Source: Xenopus tropicalis (lineage: Eukaryota; Chordata; Amphibia; Anura; Pipidae). From it: DNA of 64,000 nucleotides. The translations under genes and the position numbers were made by a program. Location of the stretch: contig NC_030677.2 of NCBI RefSeq assembly GCF_000004195.4, positions 63,184,222 through 63,248,221 on the forward strand, in the 5' to 3' direction. Shown piece by piece: positions 11,826 through 23,700 of this stretch (positions are counted from its first letter, which is position 1; every line of letters begins with the position of its first letter). Under the pieces are notes generated by a model that saw nothing but the letters and a program-made list of their open reading frames with translations, was not told the DNA's origin and did not search any database.

Positions 11826-13304
11826 AGTTAATAAATGAAATAGAGGTTACATTTATTTCTCATATTGTAGCATTTTCTAGAACTCCTGCATCATTTTGCC
11901 CACTGCAAGCTGTTTTGCCTGCTCTGCTAGACACAAACTGTACTAAACCAAAGACACAGAACTTGTGCTGTTTGTAATAGTTCCACAAGGTATAACCACT
12001 TCATATGGGATTAAGCCACCACTGTCAGTGATGAATGAAAATATTAGGGATAAATCACTTAGTATACAGCACACTCTTGCACTGAGATAAACTAGCCTTT
12101 TAGTTCTTTCCAGCTGTGCATGAAGAATATGCCTAAATATTGGCAACAAACATAGGAGTTGTTTTGGATTTCCATTTTTGCTGCTTTATGTGAAATGCAT
12201 AGCCGTTGCCTAGTCATCTGTGCAAGATGTTTGTTTTTAAAGGTGCGCATACACAGTAAATTTTGTCAAAAACTGCCAAATAATAAAAAGCAAAAGCAAT
12301 GATATTAGCTGTTTCTAGCGGGTTACTGTGAATAAGAGATGGTGAGACACATTTGCCTGCAGTTATAAATAACCTGTTTTGCCAAACTAGTGAAGATTTA
12401 CAGATGGAAGAGTTACTATTGGATGTTAATAACAACAGACACTTTTGTCACAGCCTACAGTCAAAAGCAGGCAGAATACATACACACTGTAAATGTACAT
12501 TATGTTCCTAAGTTCAATATTGTGTTATAAAATATAAATAATAAATGTCCTTGCAACACTGCCTAATATTTTTTTGAATTTCAGCACCATCTTATTATGA
12601 TAGAAGATGCAGACATTCTTTTGTGAAGTAATCATTGGGATTGTAAACACTGCTGCAGTAAAGCTGAGCAACATTTTGTCTATAGTCCTTTACCTTTTTG
12701 TTTTGATTTGTTAAATGCAAAAACTGAATGTAAAAAAAAATGTATTACAATATGTATTGCTAATCATAAAAAGGAAACAAAAAGGAACCTAAACAAAGTA
12801 AATCATATGATCATTATTTGGTGTAAGGCTTGCTGAATTGAATACCTCAAACAGCAGCCCTATGCAACCCTATTTCTCTTTAAGGCACATACTTTGTATT
12901 CAATGTATCTGTCCCCATCACCATGCTTTACTGTAAGAATCTTATTTTTGGTTTGGCATGTATAACATTGAATGGCGCAGTCCACCCATGCCATAGGGCA
13001 GTTGGTAAGGACTCACAGGAATCACATACAAGTTAGGAGATGGGGAGATACGTGCCTTGCCTGTCCACTCCTCATGAATACAGCACTGCTGAACACAGGG
13101 AGTGATGTATCCATGCTCCGAAATACAGCGAAGAGACCTGCAGCAATTCAGACAGCATGGAAGGCAGGATGCAAAGTGCAAAAAAATGGCAAATGTGCCC
13201 ATTTTTTATTTTCTACTTTGTCTTTCATGATGTAAATGGGCCCTAAAAACTTACCGACATAATATTATTATAAATGAATGGAATTTTCAGTGCAAAATTA
13301 GTTA
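11826..13304. other. Intergenic, nothing recognised
   Basis: About 1.5 kb without recognisable element ends. A TTAAAGGTGCGCATACAC word near 12.24 kb could be one end of a T2-like element, but I found no partner. Overlapping open frames on both strands at 12.94-13.24 kb have no recognisable domain. Confidence 0.4.
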
Positions 13305-13312
13305 TTTATTAA

Positions 13313-13451
13313 TAGTAATGGGCAAATCTGTCTCAAAAATTTGTGAAGTAGCAAAATGTATTTAAGTCAATAGGCAACTTTTTTTTTTTTACCACTGGAG
13401 TCTATGGGTTTTTTTAATGGTGAGACCTGCCAAAAATTTTACTGATCCCTA
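13313..13451 (+). mobile_element. Short hAT-like MITE with 8-bp target duplication
   Basis: A 139-bp element begins TAGTAATGGGCAAATCTGTC and ends TTACTGATCCCTA. It is flanked by TTTATTAA at 13,305-13,312 and TTCATTAA at 13,452-13,459, matching at seven of eight bases, as expected for hAT-type insertion. The inside holds poly-T and GGAGTCTATGGG words shared with the family of short frog elements near 29.5 and 36.8 kb. Confidence 0.6.
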
Positions 13452-13475
13452 TTCATTAAAGTAAATCTAAAATTA

Positions 13476-13965
13476 AGGGGCCCATTTATCAATGTATGAT
13501 TGGTTACGAATAGGAAAACATTGTATGTTTTCTACCTTTCAGAACTGTGCGTATTTTCTGCAACTTTTTCGTTAATTTCCGTGACTTTTTCGTACTTTGC
13601 GACAATTTTTGTGACAAAATCGTATTTGTCGCAACAAGTACGAAAGTTTTAGAGTTCATTCAAGCTTCAGTATCGTGACTTTCTTTTGGCCAGGTTGAAG
13701 CTGCAGAGTGCCATTGAGTCCTTTGGAAAGTTTCCCACATCATGCATTGAAGTGTCAAGGTCAGAAAGGGTGTTGCACCGTTTACGGTTGTTGGGATACA
13801 AAAATTTTGTGACTATCAGATCGCCATACATAATTGATCGTTTGCATACGAAAATTTCGGAGCTTTCTGATCGTAAGTACGAAATTTTCGTATTCAAACA
13901 AGAACAATTTTCGTGACATTTTTGATTTTGTGATTCGTATTTGTACATTAGTAAATCGGCCCCCA
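13476..13965 (+). mobile_element. GGGGCCCATTTATC MITE, copy 1
   Basis: About 490 bp, starting GGGGCCCATTTATCAATG and ending ACATTAGTAAATCGGCCCCC. The interior carries CAACTTTTTCGTTAATTTCC, GTCGCAACAAGTACGAAAG and CAAGCTTCAGTATCGTG, all shared with the copy at 33.18-33.60 kb. Many words recur in complement, giving a partly palindromic structure. The open frames on both strands within it come from that symmetry. Confidence 0.7.
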
Positions 13966-15895
13966 AGTCTGACTAATTTAGAAAGGCTCAGATGCTTCAA
14001 AAATGCTACTTTTATTTAAAAAAAAAAAAAAATTGGTTTCCATGGTCTTTCCATATTAAAACTCATATTGTTAACACATATGTATGCCTTTTCTGTACCA
14101 CTATTCTTACTGGCTTGTGGGCAATATACACTCCATATGACTTACTTCTGCACAAAAATCACTGTGGACATCACAAAACAAAATGCAAATATAAAAAATA
14201 CAACACAACGTTCATCTGATCAATGGGGTTGAGCCATTCCATAGTATTGCATAACTTCTCAGCAATGCTTTGTAGTAAAGGACAAAGCATGTACCTAGAG
14301 GTTTAAAGGAGCTTCAATATGCCATCTATGTACTCCAATATCACATATAGCACATCTGACAAATTAGATTGCACCATTCTATAGAATTAACAAACAACTC
14401 AGCAGTGCATTGTTGCAAAGGCACATTTATCCTTGTTGCAAATACACACTTACCTATCTGTCCAAAGATATTGTATCTTTCCAATACATAAGAAAATGTC
14501 TCAGCAGCACAAATGTTTTGCAACCCAGAGTGTTTTAAAGTCATGTACATTAGCTAGTGTAATATAAAAAACACAGTTTTTAAGGGGCATCGAATATAGG
14601 GTTTAGTGAGATGTCAAGGAAAATAAAATTAAACAAATTATTATCATTTAGATTTGCTATTTTCCCTTAAACATGGCCAAGTTTTATTACTCAAAATTTG
14701 TTATACAGAGTTTGACATTAATATTTACTTTCTAAAAAATCTTCATTTCAACGACACACTGAATTGCTATTATTGCAACTTGTACTGCTGGTATGCTGAC
14801 ATAGCACTCAATTATAATCTGCCTCAGTAGAAGTGGGAAAGAAATAAAACATCAAACCAGTTCAGCTTTACGCGGCATTAAGCAATGGAATGCACAAACC
14901 ATTAAGAAAGCAAGCATGAGAAGCAAACAAATAGTCAATTCAGCAGAAGAAAACCTTGGATAGAGAAACAGGCATAATTCATTTATTTCCTTACATCTCA
15001 CAGTTTTTGAGCCATTTAGATGTATTAAAGTTGTCACTTGACCCCATGAAGTTTTTATTAGCTTCAGAACATTACTGTGTTAAAGATTTTCTCTAATCCA
15101 GTTGAGCTGGACTACCAGAAAATCAATATCTCTTTACATGGCTATTGATAAATGACTAATTTCCAGAGCATTACACCTGTAGTTTTTATTCAGGGTCAGT
15201 TTGTGCCCACTGGCACAGATCCTGAGACGCTTGCTCACAAGACATGACCCTTTTCTTCACGTGCTTTTAAAGCAAAGCCGATAATCAGCTGAAACTAGGA
15301 GGAACTAAAGTCGCTGCCTTATTAAAGAATTTTCATCCTGGTAATTTGAACATGAATTTTAAAAATTAGTAACTCTGTTTCTTATCTTGAATTAAGTAAA
15401 AAAAAAAAAGTAGAGGTGGAGCCAAAGGGCAAAGTAGGGAAAAAGAGGTAACAAGAGAGGTAGTTTACACAGTAACTGCAGTCCTCAAAATATTGTCTTT
15501 GGAAGTATTGGGATGCTATTTGTGATTTTTTTCATAATGAAAGAAAATTAAATTCTATATTACGTTATACCTTAATTAAAACATTTTAGCATTTTTAGAT
15601 TTATTTATAAATGCAATTTCTATAAAATGTAGCATTTGTATCTCTCTGTATATTCCATGCATTTAATTTTAAAGTCTTGAATGAAGCAGAAGTTAGATAA
15701 CTACCAGGCCTATGAATAAGCACACAAGGCAGTGTGGGAATTGACTTCTTGGCTGGAAGAGATCTGACTTCTGAGTCAGAACCAGCAGTTCAGAAAGGGA
15801 CAAACCAATACTCCTTTTTTGCCCTTGCTATTACATTAACAAATAACTTTTTTCATTCATGAATGTGTTTTGGAAAAACATTTTCTTTCATTGTG
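13966..15895. other. Intergenic; diverged direct duplication inside
   Basis: No element ends are seen. At 14,233-14,290 and 14,370-14,430 two stretches align imperfectly in the same orientation (CCATTCCATAG...CTCAGCAATGC...AAAGGACA against CCATTCTATAG...CTCAGCAGTGC...AAAGGCACA), about 140 bp apart. This suggests an old local duplication. The rest, including 15,180-15,330, looks single-copy. Confidence 0.4.
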
Positions 15896-17554
15896 TTGAA
15901 GGGGTTGTCCACCTTTACATTAACTTTTGGTTTTAGAGAGTGCTATTCTGAGACAATTTGCAAATTACCGTATATACTCGAGTATAAGCCGATCCGAGTA
16001 TAAGCCGAGGTACCTAATTTTACCTAAGAAAACTGGAAAAACGTATTGACTCGAGTATAAGCCTAGGGTGGGAAATGCAGCCGCTACTGCTAAGTTTCAA
16101 TAATCAAATTATTTAATAAAAGGACACTCACAAGTGCTTACATGACTACCATATTAATAGACACAAGGTGTGGGCTGGAAAATGAGGCCATCCAACATAA
16201 GATAACCACATGCAAGGTTGTATGGGTTAATATCTCATTTAATTTTACATACATATTGAAATTTTGATGTGTAAATTTGTTATTTAATTCTTATATAGTT
16301 CTGTATACTTTTTGGGGTGAGTGATGTAGAATCACAAGTTTAAGTTTATCTAGAAACTCCGGCTCTATTGCTACAGCTTGAAAGGGAAACAAAATGTAGG
16401 GAAATATATATATATATATATATACACATTCACATGTATAGTTGTTATTCTAAAATTGTATGTGCAGTATTCTGAATGTCTCTAATGTGGCAGTAAAAGA
16501 CATAGCACATAAAAGGATTAAACTGAACCTGTACTGGGCTCTGAAATGGCAGTGAAAGGGAAGGTGATAGGTTAAGATTGTAAGCTCCTTCCAACATGCA
16601 TCATAACAATATAGCAACTGGAGCCCACTGTGCCTCAGGAGTCTATGAAAGAGAATAATAGTATGACAGCTCCCTTAACCATAAATAAACACAAACCTAC
16701 AGACAAACAGATTTCTACAATTTAATAAATATAAGAGGGACCAGTAACCCCACCCCTAAGCAGTGATATCCAAATGCGAGCCAAAACAGCAACCATAGCA
16801 CAACAACGAGCTCCTTATAGTTATTATGCTACCAATGTGTAACTTACTGTTTTCCTCTCCTGTGTCTTCGCCCAAAAAGGCACTTCCAGCTCGCTGCTTG
16901 ACAGCTCCTTCGCTTCCTGCTCCCTGACACGCTAGACCCCATGTGCGCCGTAAGTTAAAGCGTCGCGTTACTATGGTTACCGCTGGCTCTAGTGTGTTAC
17001 GCTGCTGAAAGCGCTCCCTGCGCTTTAGATTAGACAAAATGCACACGGGGCGGCGGAGGGGGTTGGCGCGCGTCTTCCAGAGTGAACGTCCACACACGTC
17101 CAGGAGCGCAGAACGTAAACTACCGTATATACTCGAGTATAAGTCGAGGGGCCCTTTTTCAGCACATTATTGGTACTGAAAATCTCGGCTTATACTCGAG
17201 TATATACGGTAACTTTTTTTTTATTTGTGGGTTTCTTCAGTTTGGAATTAGGAGCTATATGGTTACCCTAGCAAACAGGCAGTGGGTCAAATGAGAAACT
17301 GGAATATGAATAGGAGTGGTTCTGAATACAAAGATGAGCAACAAAAAGTAACAATAACAGTTAAAATGGTAGCCTCACAGAGCAACAGTTTTTTTGGCTG
17401 TGGGGAGTTCCCATTTTGAAAGCTGGAAAGAGTCAGAAAATGAAAGCAAGTAATTAAAAAAAGATAAAAAAAAATACAAAATGAAGACCAAAAGAAAAAT
17501 TGATAAGAACCATAACATCCTAAAAGGTAACTGAAAGGTGAACTACCCCATTGG
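15896..17554 (+). mobile_element. T2-like MITE split by a second element
   Basis: The left end GAAGGGGTTGTCCACCTTTAC and right end GGTAACTGAAAGGTGAACTACCCC match the two ends of a common frog T2-like MITE (TTAAAGGGG...CACCTTT). Inside are the expected words GAGAGTGCTATTCTGAGACAATTTGC, GCTGGAAAGAGTCAGAAAATG and CTAGCAA. The terminal TTAA has decayed to TTGA on the left and is lost on the right. A second, 1.2-kb element lies at 15,968-17,211. A left-truncated copy of the same T2-like family lies inverted at 54.5-54.9 kb. Confidence 0.75.
15968..17211 (+). mobile_element. CCGTATATACTCGAG non-autonomous element
   Basis: The element runs from CCGTATATACTCGAGTATAA to its mirror ending ACTCGAGTATATACGG, with TA on both sides. 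The interior holds GACTCGAGTATAAGCCTAGG near the left, a (TA)n run near 16.41 kb, and a GC-rich right part (GGGCGGCGGAGG, GTTGGCGCGCGTC) that I recall from the same family in other vertebrates. The last 90 bp (17,122-17,211) alone form a palindrome carrying both end motifs. No transposase frame is present; the 113-codon minus-strand frame is not recognised. Confidence 0.65.
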
Positions 17555-18989
17555 TTTTATGACTGCAACATTAAGCTCCACATTCCATAGCCCTTGACAC
17601 TGTGCTACTGTACCCTATAAAAAAAGATGCCTCTTTATAAAGTAGAGGAAAAAAAAGTAGAGGAAAAAGGTATTTGTGTATTTGTTCATTCACACTCTAT
17701 GGTGGTGATCATTATCATACTGTATTTAATACCACCATATTGTGAATCTGATATCACAAACTTGTAGCTCAAGTCTGAGTAGAGATTAACAACAACGCTA
17801 ATATACAGCTCTTGTGTAGTAGTGAGGACCCAATCTGACTGCAAGGGATCTGTCTGCACTGTTACTCATATCTTCTTTAAGCAATCAAAGACGTTTCATA
17901 TATGACTAAGGAATAAAAGTCCTTTAGGCCAAGTTTGTTATGTAAGTTTGTGATATAAAATTTAGTATGAAAAACATGCACATTTGCTGCAAAGGAACCA
18001 GTCCATGAGACTTTGGGAGGTAGCAAAGCACTAGAACACAATGAATGGGCTCCCCAACCAATAGTATACCCTTGATCTGGTAATAACATAGTCCTTAGCT
18101 GTCTCCAGTTTGCTTTCTGCATTATACATATTTATACGCATATTTATATATACAAATAAATATGTATTTATCAGAAATAAATCTACCCTATACGAAATGT
18201 TTAATATTTAATTTGTTATTAGGAGAAATGAATAAATATTTAAAAGAAAAGATAATGATGATAATGATAACCTAGAAAAGAGTTTAAAAAGTCAGAATTC
18301 ATTAGCATTATTTGTGTTTGTTACTTAAAAACTTTAAAACTATGTGTTCCTGGGCACAATGCCCAGCTTTGTGTGAAACAGAGCATGGGTTAACACAGTG
18401 CATAATAGCAAGGTAGGCGTTACCACTGTGGTGCACTGTGGGAATTATGTTGCAACAGTGCAGGTTTATTATGCTATCCAAATCAGCTGTACAGGCAGAT
18501 TGACAAGGGAGGGGTTGTAGCAAAAAGTGTGGGTAGTCATGTAGAAATGTTTTCCCTAATGATGTATTGTGACAGAGAAATAGGCATCACCATCCTGGAG
18601 AGAACTGTGTTCATTTGTGTTGATGTGACTTTTTCCATTTTGCAACTAATTTGACGAGCTGTGATAATGGATATAGCCACTATGAACATTTCTCAGACAA
18701 TTTAATAATACAGTGGAAAATATAGTGTACTGATACCATAAATAAAATTGACAGCTGGTATTCCCTTTAACCTGTTATTATGGAAACTCGAAAAAGAAAT
18801 ACTCCACCGTCTGTGAGGGTATCACCACCTTTCCTTAGTTACCTCACTGTTTTGTCTACTAGCACATCTGTAAGTAAAAATAATCCATCGTATGGCTGCT
18901 GTCTAAATTCTTCTTTCTTTTTGTGTGTAAAATATAATCTGGGCATCTAGACTGTTTGGTAGGGTTTATAGAATACATTTTTTATTTTG
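17555..18989. other. Intergenic, nothing recognised
   Basis: No element ends or plausible genes are seen; the short open frames lack domains. Confidence 0.4.
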
Positions 18990-19283
18990 TACAGGTACGG
19001 GATCTGTTATCTGTAAACCAGTTTTCCAAACAGCTGAGGATTACGGGAAGGCTATCTCCCATAAACGTATAAATTCAAATTTTAAAAAATTATTTATTTT
19101 TTTCTCTGTAATAATAAACAGTACCTTCTACTTGATCCTCTTATTGGAGGCGAAGCAACTATTGGGTTTATTTAATGTTTAAATTATGTTTTACTTAAGG
19201 CATGAGGATCCAAATTACAGAAATACCCCTTATTCAGCAAACCCGAGGTCCCAAGCATTCTGGATAACAGGTTTCATACCTGA
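18990..19283 (+). mobile_element. TACAGG-family MITE
   Basis: Starts TACAGGTACGGGATCTG and ends CATTCTGGATAACAGGTTTCATACCTGA, with the family's CTCTGTAATAATAAACAGTACC core. The last TA has drifted to GA. It is followed about 100 bp later by a second, more decayed copy. Confidence 0.8.
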
Positions 19284-19388
19284 TTATGGTCAGAACTCCA
19301 TGAGCAGGCAAGATTTTGCATTTGATTTTGCTAGTAAAACTGGATGTTTGGCTGCTGGTGCTGGGGGTATGATGGCAAGGAAGTTGCT

Positions 19389-19670
19389 ACTGATATGGAA
19401 TCCCTTATCTAGAAACCCATTATCTTGAAAGCCCTGAAAAAAGGAAGCCCATCTCCTATAGAGCTCATTTTAAAAATGATTTCTATTTTCTACAGTAACT
19501 TGTACTTGAGGGTAACAAAGCTACCTGAATCAAAACTTGTGGCAAAACATACCTATTAGGTTTATTTAATGTTTAAATGATTTTTTTTGAATTCTTAAGG
19601 TATGGTGACCCAAATTACAGAAACACTGGAAAACCCCAGGTCCCAAACATTTAAATAATAGATACTGTAT
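19389..19670 (+). mobile_element. TACAGG-family MITE, decayed copy
   Basis: GATATGGAATCCCTTATCTAG and CCCATTATCTTGAAAG correspond to the family's left end. GGTTTATTTAATGTTTAAATG, CTTAAGGTATGG and CCCCAGGTCCC correspond to its right half. Both outermost ends have decayed, so the borders are approximate. Confidence 0.65.
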
Positions 19671-19739
19671 CTATATTAAATTAATGGTGCAGTAAATTTA
19701 AATATAATTTGCTGCCTGTCATTTAGGTATGGTCATAGG

Positions 19740-20211
19740 TAGAGATGTAGCGAACTGTTCGCCGGCGAAATAATTCGCGCGAACATCGGGTGTTCACAAG
19801 TCCGCAAATTAGCGGACTTTTGCCGATGTTCGCCACTTTGGGTTCGCCACGTTTTTTTTTTTGGCACAGCGTTTTTTCGCCTTGGTTTTTCCCGCTGCAT
19901 TTTTTCGCTTCGTTATATCGCCTATGCATATACATAGGAATTGCTTGCGTTTTTTTTTTTTGGCGTTATTTTTTGGCGGGTTTTTTTTGGCGTTTTTTTT
20001 ACAAAGTATTTTTCAGAGAAATTTTTGCCCTTGATGCCCTTTAAACAACTTTAAAATCAGTTTTCTGGCCAGAAATGGCTTTTCTAGGTTTTAAAGTTCG
20101 CCTTCCCATTGAAGTCTATGGGGTTCGCAAACTTCGCGAATATTCGCGAGTTTTGGCGAAAGTCCGCGAACGGGTTCGCGAACATTTTTGGTGATGTTCG
20201 CTACATCACTA
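19740..20211 (+). mobile_element. hAT-like MITE, GATGTAGCGAAC family, copy 1
   Basis: A 472-bp element from TAGAGATGTAGCGAACTGTT to GTTCGCTACATCACTA. It is flanked by an exact 8-bp duplication, GTCATAGG, at 19,732-19,739 and 20,212-20,219. The inside has the family words GACTTTTGCCGATGTTCGCC, a run of GCGTTTTTT units, and CTTCCCATTGAAGTCTATGG. An 8-bp duplication points to a hAT-type transposase acting in trans. The overlapping open frames are by-products. Confidence 0.85.
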
Positions 20212-20219
20212 GTCATAGG

Positions 20220-21100
20220 CAGCAATGTGCATGCCATTTCCTCAGTGACTAGCAAGCATCATGTTGGACAGTGTTGTATTCACCAATCACCAGTGTCTCA
20301 GCTCAAATTGTTTTATCTAGCTGAAGCTTTCATGCAACCTTCCAGGGATCCTAAAGGAAACTTGGGGATTTTTTTCCAACATTTTTAATGTTGTAAGAAT
20401 ATATATCGGCATAAAAATATATTCTTTGAACCTGTCATTAGATCTGGGCATGTTGTTATGTGTGCAAACGTACACCTTTTGGGATTTATAAGATATCAGA
20501 GATGAATGGAATTAATTTTGCCGTAGGATACTCCATAAATATACTGCTCTTTAAAAAATCCTTTTTCACGAGTGACCATTCTTTTTCTTTTGTATTTCTG
20601 TTGTAACGTATCTATTTTATGTGAGTATATTGGGTCATTGCCTCTTATTTTACCCAGGCAGTAATTTAGCCTCTGTTTTACATCAACAATCACTTTCTTT
20701 AGTGAGCGTAATTAGATCTAGAACATTTTTCCCAATTATTCCTGACAATTTCCCATTCTTGGTGCAAGGTCAGATTTAAATTGATTTTCAACTACTTTGG
20801 CATTTTGGCTCTTATTTAACTAAAGAATATTATAACTGACCTCTTTCATTCAAAGACATGTCTTATACCTTCATTATTTTTAGTCTTTAAATCAAATAGA
20901 ACATTCCAGGATCTTGCTTTCCTAGAAATCTTCTGAAACACAACAATAATTGAGTATTTTTGTCCAAAATCAATAATGGTTTATTTATTTGCATTTAAGT
21001 AATGTCGTATCACAACAGACATTGTCATGTCTCTTTCTAAGGTTTGCATTTTCCTCAAGTGAATGTGTGCATAAATGAAACTAAAATATAATATGGCATG
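20220..21100. other. Intergenic, nothing recognised
   Basis: No element ends, repeats or domains seen. Confidence 0.4.
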
Positions 21101-21147
<47 letters not shown>

Positions 21148-21460
21148 TTCTCACGACAGCACCTCACTCCAAAATGCTAATAAATAGCCTCCCATGTGCA
21201 CGGAATACAAAATAAAACACAGCCAGCACAAAGGGTCTTATAGTTCAAAACTATCTCAAGTGTATTGCATGTATAACCAACGTTTCGGTCCCTGGTGCTG
21301 GCCAGAAGTTTATGTAAATGAAGAACAGAGTGCCGCACACACAGGGACTTTAAAAAAGAACAAAAAATCTTTATTAATACAACGTTTCGAACACTAAATG
21401 TGTTCTTCTTCAGGGACACATACATACACACATACATACATAATGGCACAAATAAAAATA
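21101..21460 (+). repeat. (AT)n tract, AACGTTTCG dispersed repeats and (TACA)n tract
   Basis: An (AT)n run near 21.11-21.14 kb precedes a segment with CAACGTTTCGGTCCCTGG. A second segment has TTTATTAATACAACGTTTCG followed by TTCTTCTTCAGGGACACATAC, and a short (TACA)n run closes the stretch. The paired CGTTTCG and TTCAGG words recur elsewhere in the window. Class unknown. Confidence 0.5.
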
Positions 21461-21465
21461 GGAAT

Positions 21466-21791
21466 TTAAAGGAGGAAGGAAGTCATTTTGGCATTTTACT
21501 GCCAATAGATTTGCCACATTAGTGCAAGCTGGAACAAGTTCTTATGCATTCTTGTGGGAGTAGGGAGCAGGAGAGGGGAGAGAGCTGTGGAGACTCTGGC
21601 CCCAGGAATGAAGGATTTTTCTGAGAGAGGAAGCCTGATACCAAAGAACATGTTTACAAAAAAGGAGACAAGAAATACTGTGTTTCTTTTGATAGAGGAC
21701 TCAGTGCAGCTTTTCTGTGAGTGTTTATGGCTGTATTTACATAGACCTTTCTGATAATGCTTTCTAGTTTTTATCTTTCCTTCTCCTTTAA
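21466..21791 (-). mobile_element. T2-type MITE (TTAA-flanked)
   Basis: About 326 bp bounded by TTTAAAGGAGGAAGGAAG and CTTTCCTTCTCCTTTAAA, with TTAA at each edge. T2-family MITEs of Xenopus are described with TTAA target sites and ends starting TTAAAGG. The interior (GATAGAGGACTCAGTGCAGC, GTATTTACATAGACC) matches in complement the element at 26.72-28.05 kb. The minus strand is chosen so both read the same way. The 132- and 66-codon open frames here are not genes. Confidence 0.75.
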
Positions 21792-21889
21792 AACACTGGT
21801 ATTTAAATTCATAGCAGAAATGACATAAGAAACATATAAGACCTATCTGCAAATATATCCTTGGATATAAAATAATTTCTTTTCTCATG

Positions 21890-22120
21890 GGCATATTTAT
21901 CAGAGGGTGAAATCAGAGCTCACCACAGTAAAATTCACCCACTCTATATTAATTTCTATTAAACTTTAGAGGCATATTTATCAAACAGCAAACTCTAACT
22001 CTCACCAATTGATAAATATGCCAATAAAAATCCAATAGGAATGAATATAGAGTGGGAGAAATTTACTGTGGTGAGTTCTTATTTCACACTATGGTATATG
22101 AATCTGCCCCAAACTGTGGT
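21890..22120. mobile_element. Foldback MITE-like repeat (GAGCTCACCACAG)
   Basis: GAGCTCACCACAGTAAAATTCACCCACTCTATATT on the left recurs in complement on the right (ATATAGAGTGGGAGAAATTTACTGTGGTGAG), with GATAAATATGCC near the centre. The ends resemble the 8.0-kb segment. Confidence 0.55.
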
Positions 22121-22203
22121 GAGCTCTAATTTCAATGTTGCTGTACACTGAAAAATTCATTTATTTTTATTAAACACTATGATTGTATATTTTAACTGTA
22201 AGG

Positions 22204-22503
22204 CAGGGGTCCCCAACCTTTCTTACTCTTGAGCCACAGTCAAATGTAAAAAGACTTGGAGAGCAAAACAAGCATCATAAAAGTTAATGGAGGTGCCAAA
22301 AAGATTGGCTATTAGGAAGCCTCTATGCACACTATCAGCTTACCGGGGGCTTTATTTGGTAGTAAATCTTGTTTTTATTCAACCAAAACTTGCCCCCAAG
22401 TCAGGAATTCAAACATAACTACCTGGTTTGGGGGCACTGAGAGCAACATCCAAGGAGTTGGTGAGCAACATGTTGCTTACGAGCCGCTGATTGGGGATCA
22501 CTG
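22204..22503 (+). mobile_element. hAT-like element, CAGGGGTCCCCAACC ends
   Basis: Exactly 300 bp from CAGGGGTCCCCAACCTTTCT to GATTGGGGATCACTG, with an exact 8-bp duplication CTGTAAGG at 22,196-22,203 and 22,504-22,511. CAGGGGTCCCCAAC...GGGGATCACTG ends are typical of the hAT/Charlie group. It contains GAGCAACATGTTGCTTACGAGCC and no transposase. Confidence 0.85.
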
Positions 22504-22511
22504 CTGTAAGG

Positions 22512-23090
22512 TGATGGTACATTACTCCATTTAGTTTCACCTCTCCGGGCTCGGCAGCTATAGGCTTCTGCGCATTTAGCACATCTGCACGTATTAAAGC
22601 TCTATAGTATACAGTGGATTTTTAAGAGATTTGAAATACTATAGAGAATAAATTCAAATAGTGAATTTTGTTAACTCTACCACCAGAATTAAAAACTGTT
22701 TATTTTATTAACTTCTAAACCAGTTGTAACTAACATTGACTGGAAGTGTTTGGTTCTTTTCGTCTATGGTCTTCCTAAAGGAGTCTTGCAGATATCATTA
22801 TGTTAAACACTCTTCCAATTCTTAGTATACTCGCAGGGACACTTTGACTTTCATTAAATAACTCTAACACAAAGTACTGTATAAAAAATAAGTGCATCAA
22901 ATAAACTTGAAGAATGCTTCCTTCTGAATTTTATAAAGGATTTTATTGTGAAATTTCCTGACTAGGGCAGCATCCAATCTTGCCCTTTGAATTTAAAATA
23001 AATCACAAAGAATGTACTTTTTCATTCATAGAATGAATTCACATATGAATTTTGCTATCTATTGCAGCTCCTGCATTTTTTGCCTTATTT
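22512..23090. other. Intergenic, nothing recognised
   Basis: AT-rich, with no element ends or coding signal. Confidence 0.4.
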
Positions 23091-23375
23091 CCCTTAGAGA
23101 TGCACCGAATTTAGGATTTGGTTTGGGAATTGGGCAAGATTCGGCCTTTTTCATCAGGATTGGCATTCGGCTGCATCCATGTACCTGGCCAAACCGAATC
23201 CTTAAAATCACATGACTTTTTGTCACATAAATACTGAAGGTGAAAGTTTTTCACCATGCACAAAGCACGTGGTTCTCTTTAGTCCTTCCACAACCTTATC
23301 TACATATGCAAGTTAGGATTTGGATTCAGTTCATGAAGGATTCGGGTTTACCCAAGTCCCAAATTTCTAATTTTT
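23091..23375 (+). mobile_element. GATGCACCGAATT hAT-like MITE, right end decayed
   Basis: GAGATGCACCGAATTTAGGATT at the left, then GGCCAAACCGAATCC, GACTTTTTGTCACA and GATTCGGGTTTACC, match in order a frog MITE family rich in GGATTCGG words. The right end is eroded and no target duplication can be read. A smaller fragment of the same type lies near 56.6 kb. Confidence 0.55.
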
Positions 23376-23389
23376 TTTATTTAAATATT

Positions 23390-23700
23390 TGAATAAGCTC
23401 ATTTCCACAAATGTCTGGCATTTTCTAAAAGATCTGAAATTAAAAAGTCCATGTGGTAAAAGTCTGAAATTTTCGACTTTTTTCATATTGTCACACAAAA
23501 AAAAAACAGCTCCAAAAATCAGAAACATCTAAAGTTTTGAAGCAAAGAAAGATCCTCCAGGGAAGGGACATCTGTCATTGATTTCTACATGATCTTGGCA
23601 AGTTTTAGGTGGAAAATTGTCATATTTGGATTTTTAGCCATTTTGATGTATAGTAACACTCCAAACTGGAAAAAATCGATCGGATGGTTAGTAAGTAACT
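23390..23700 (+). mobile_element. Decayed MITE (CTCATTTCCACAAATGTCTG family)
   Basis: Shares AAGCTCATTTCCACAAATGTC, CAAAAATCAGAAACATCTAAAG, GGGAAGGGACATCTGTCATTG and TCTTGGCAAGTTTTAG with segments at 57.74-58.15 and 58.80-59.24 kb. Ends are not clearly preserved. Confidence 0.55.
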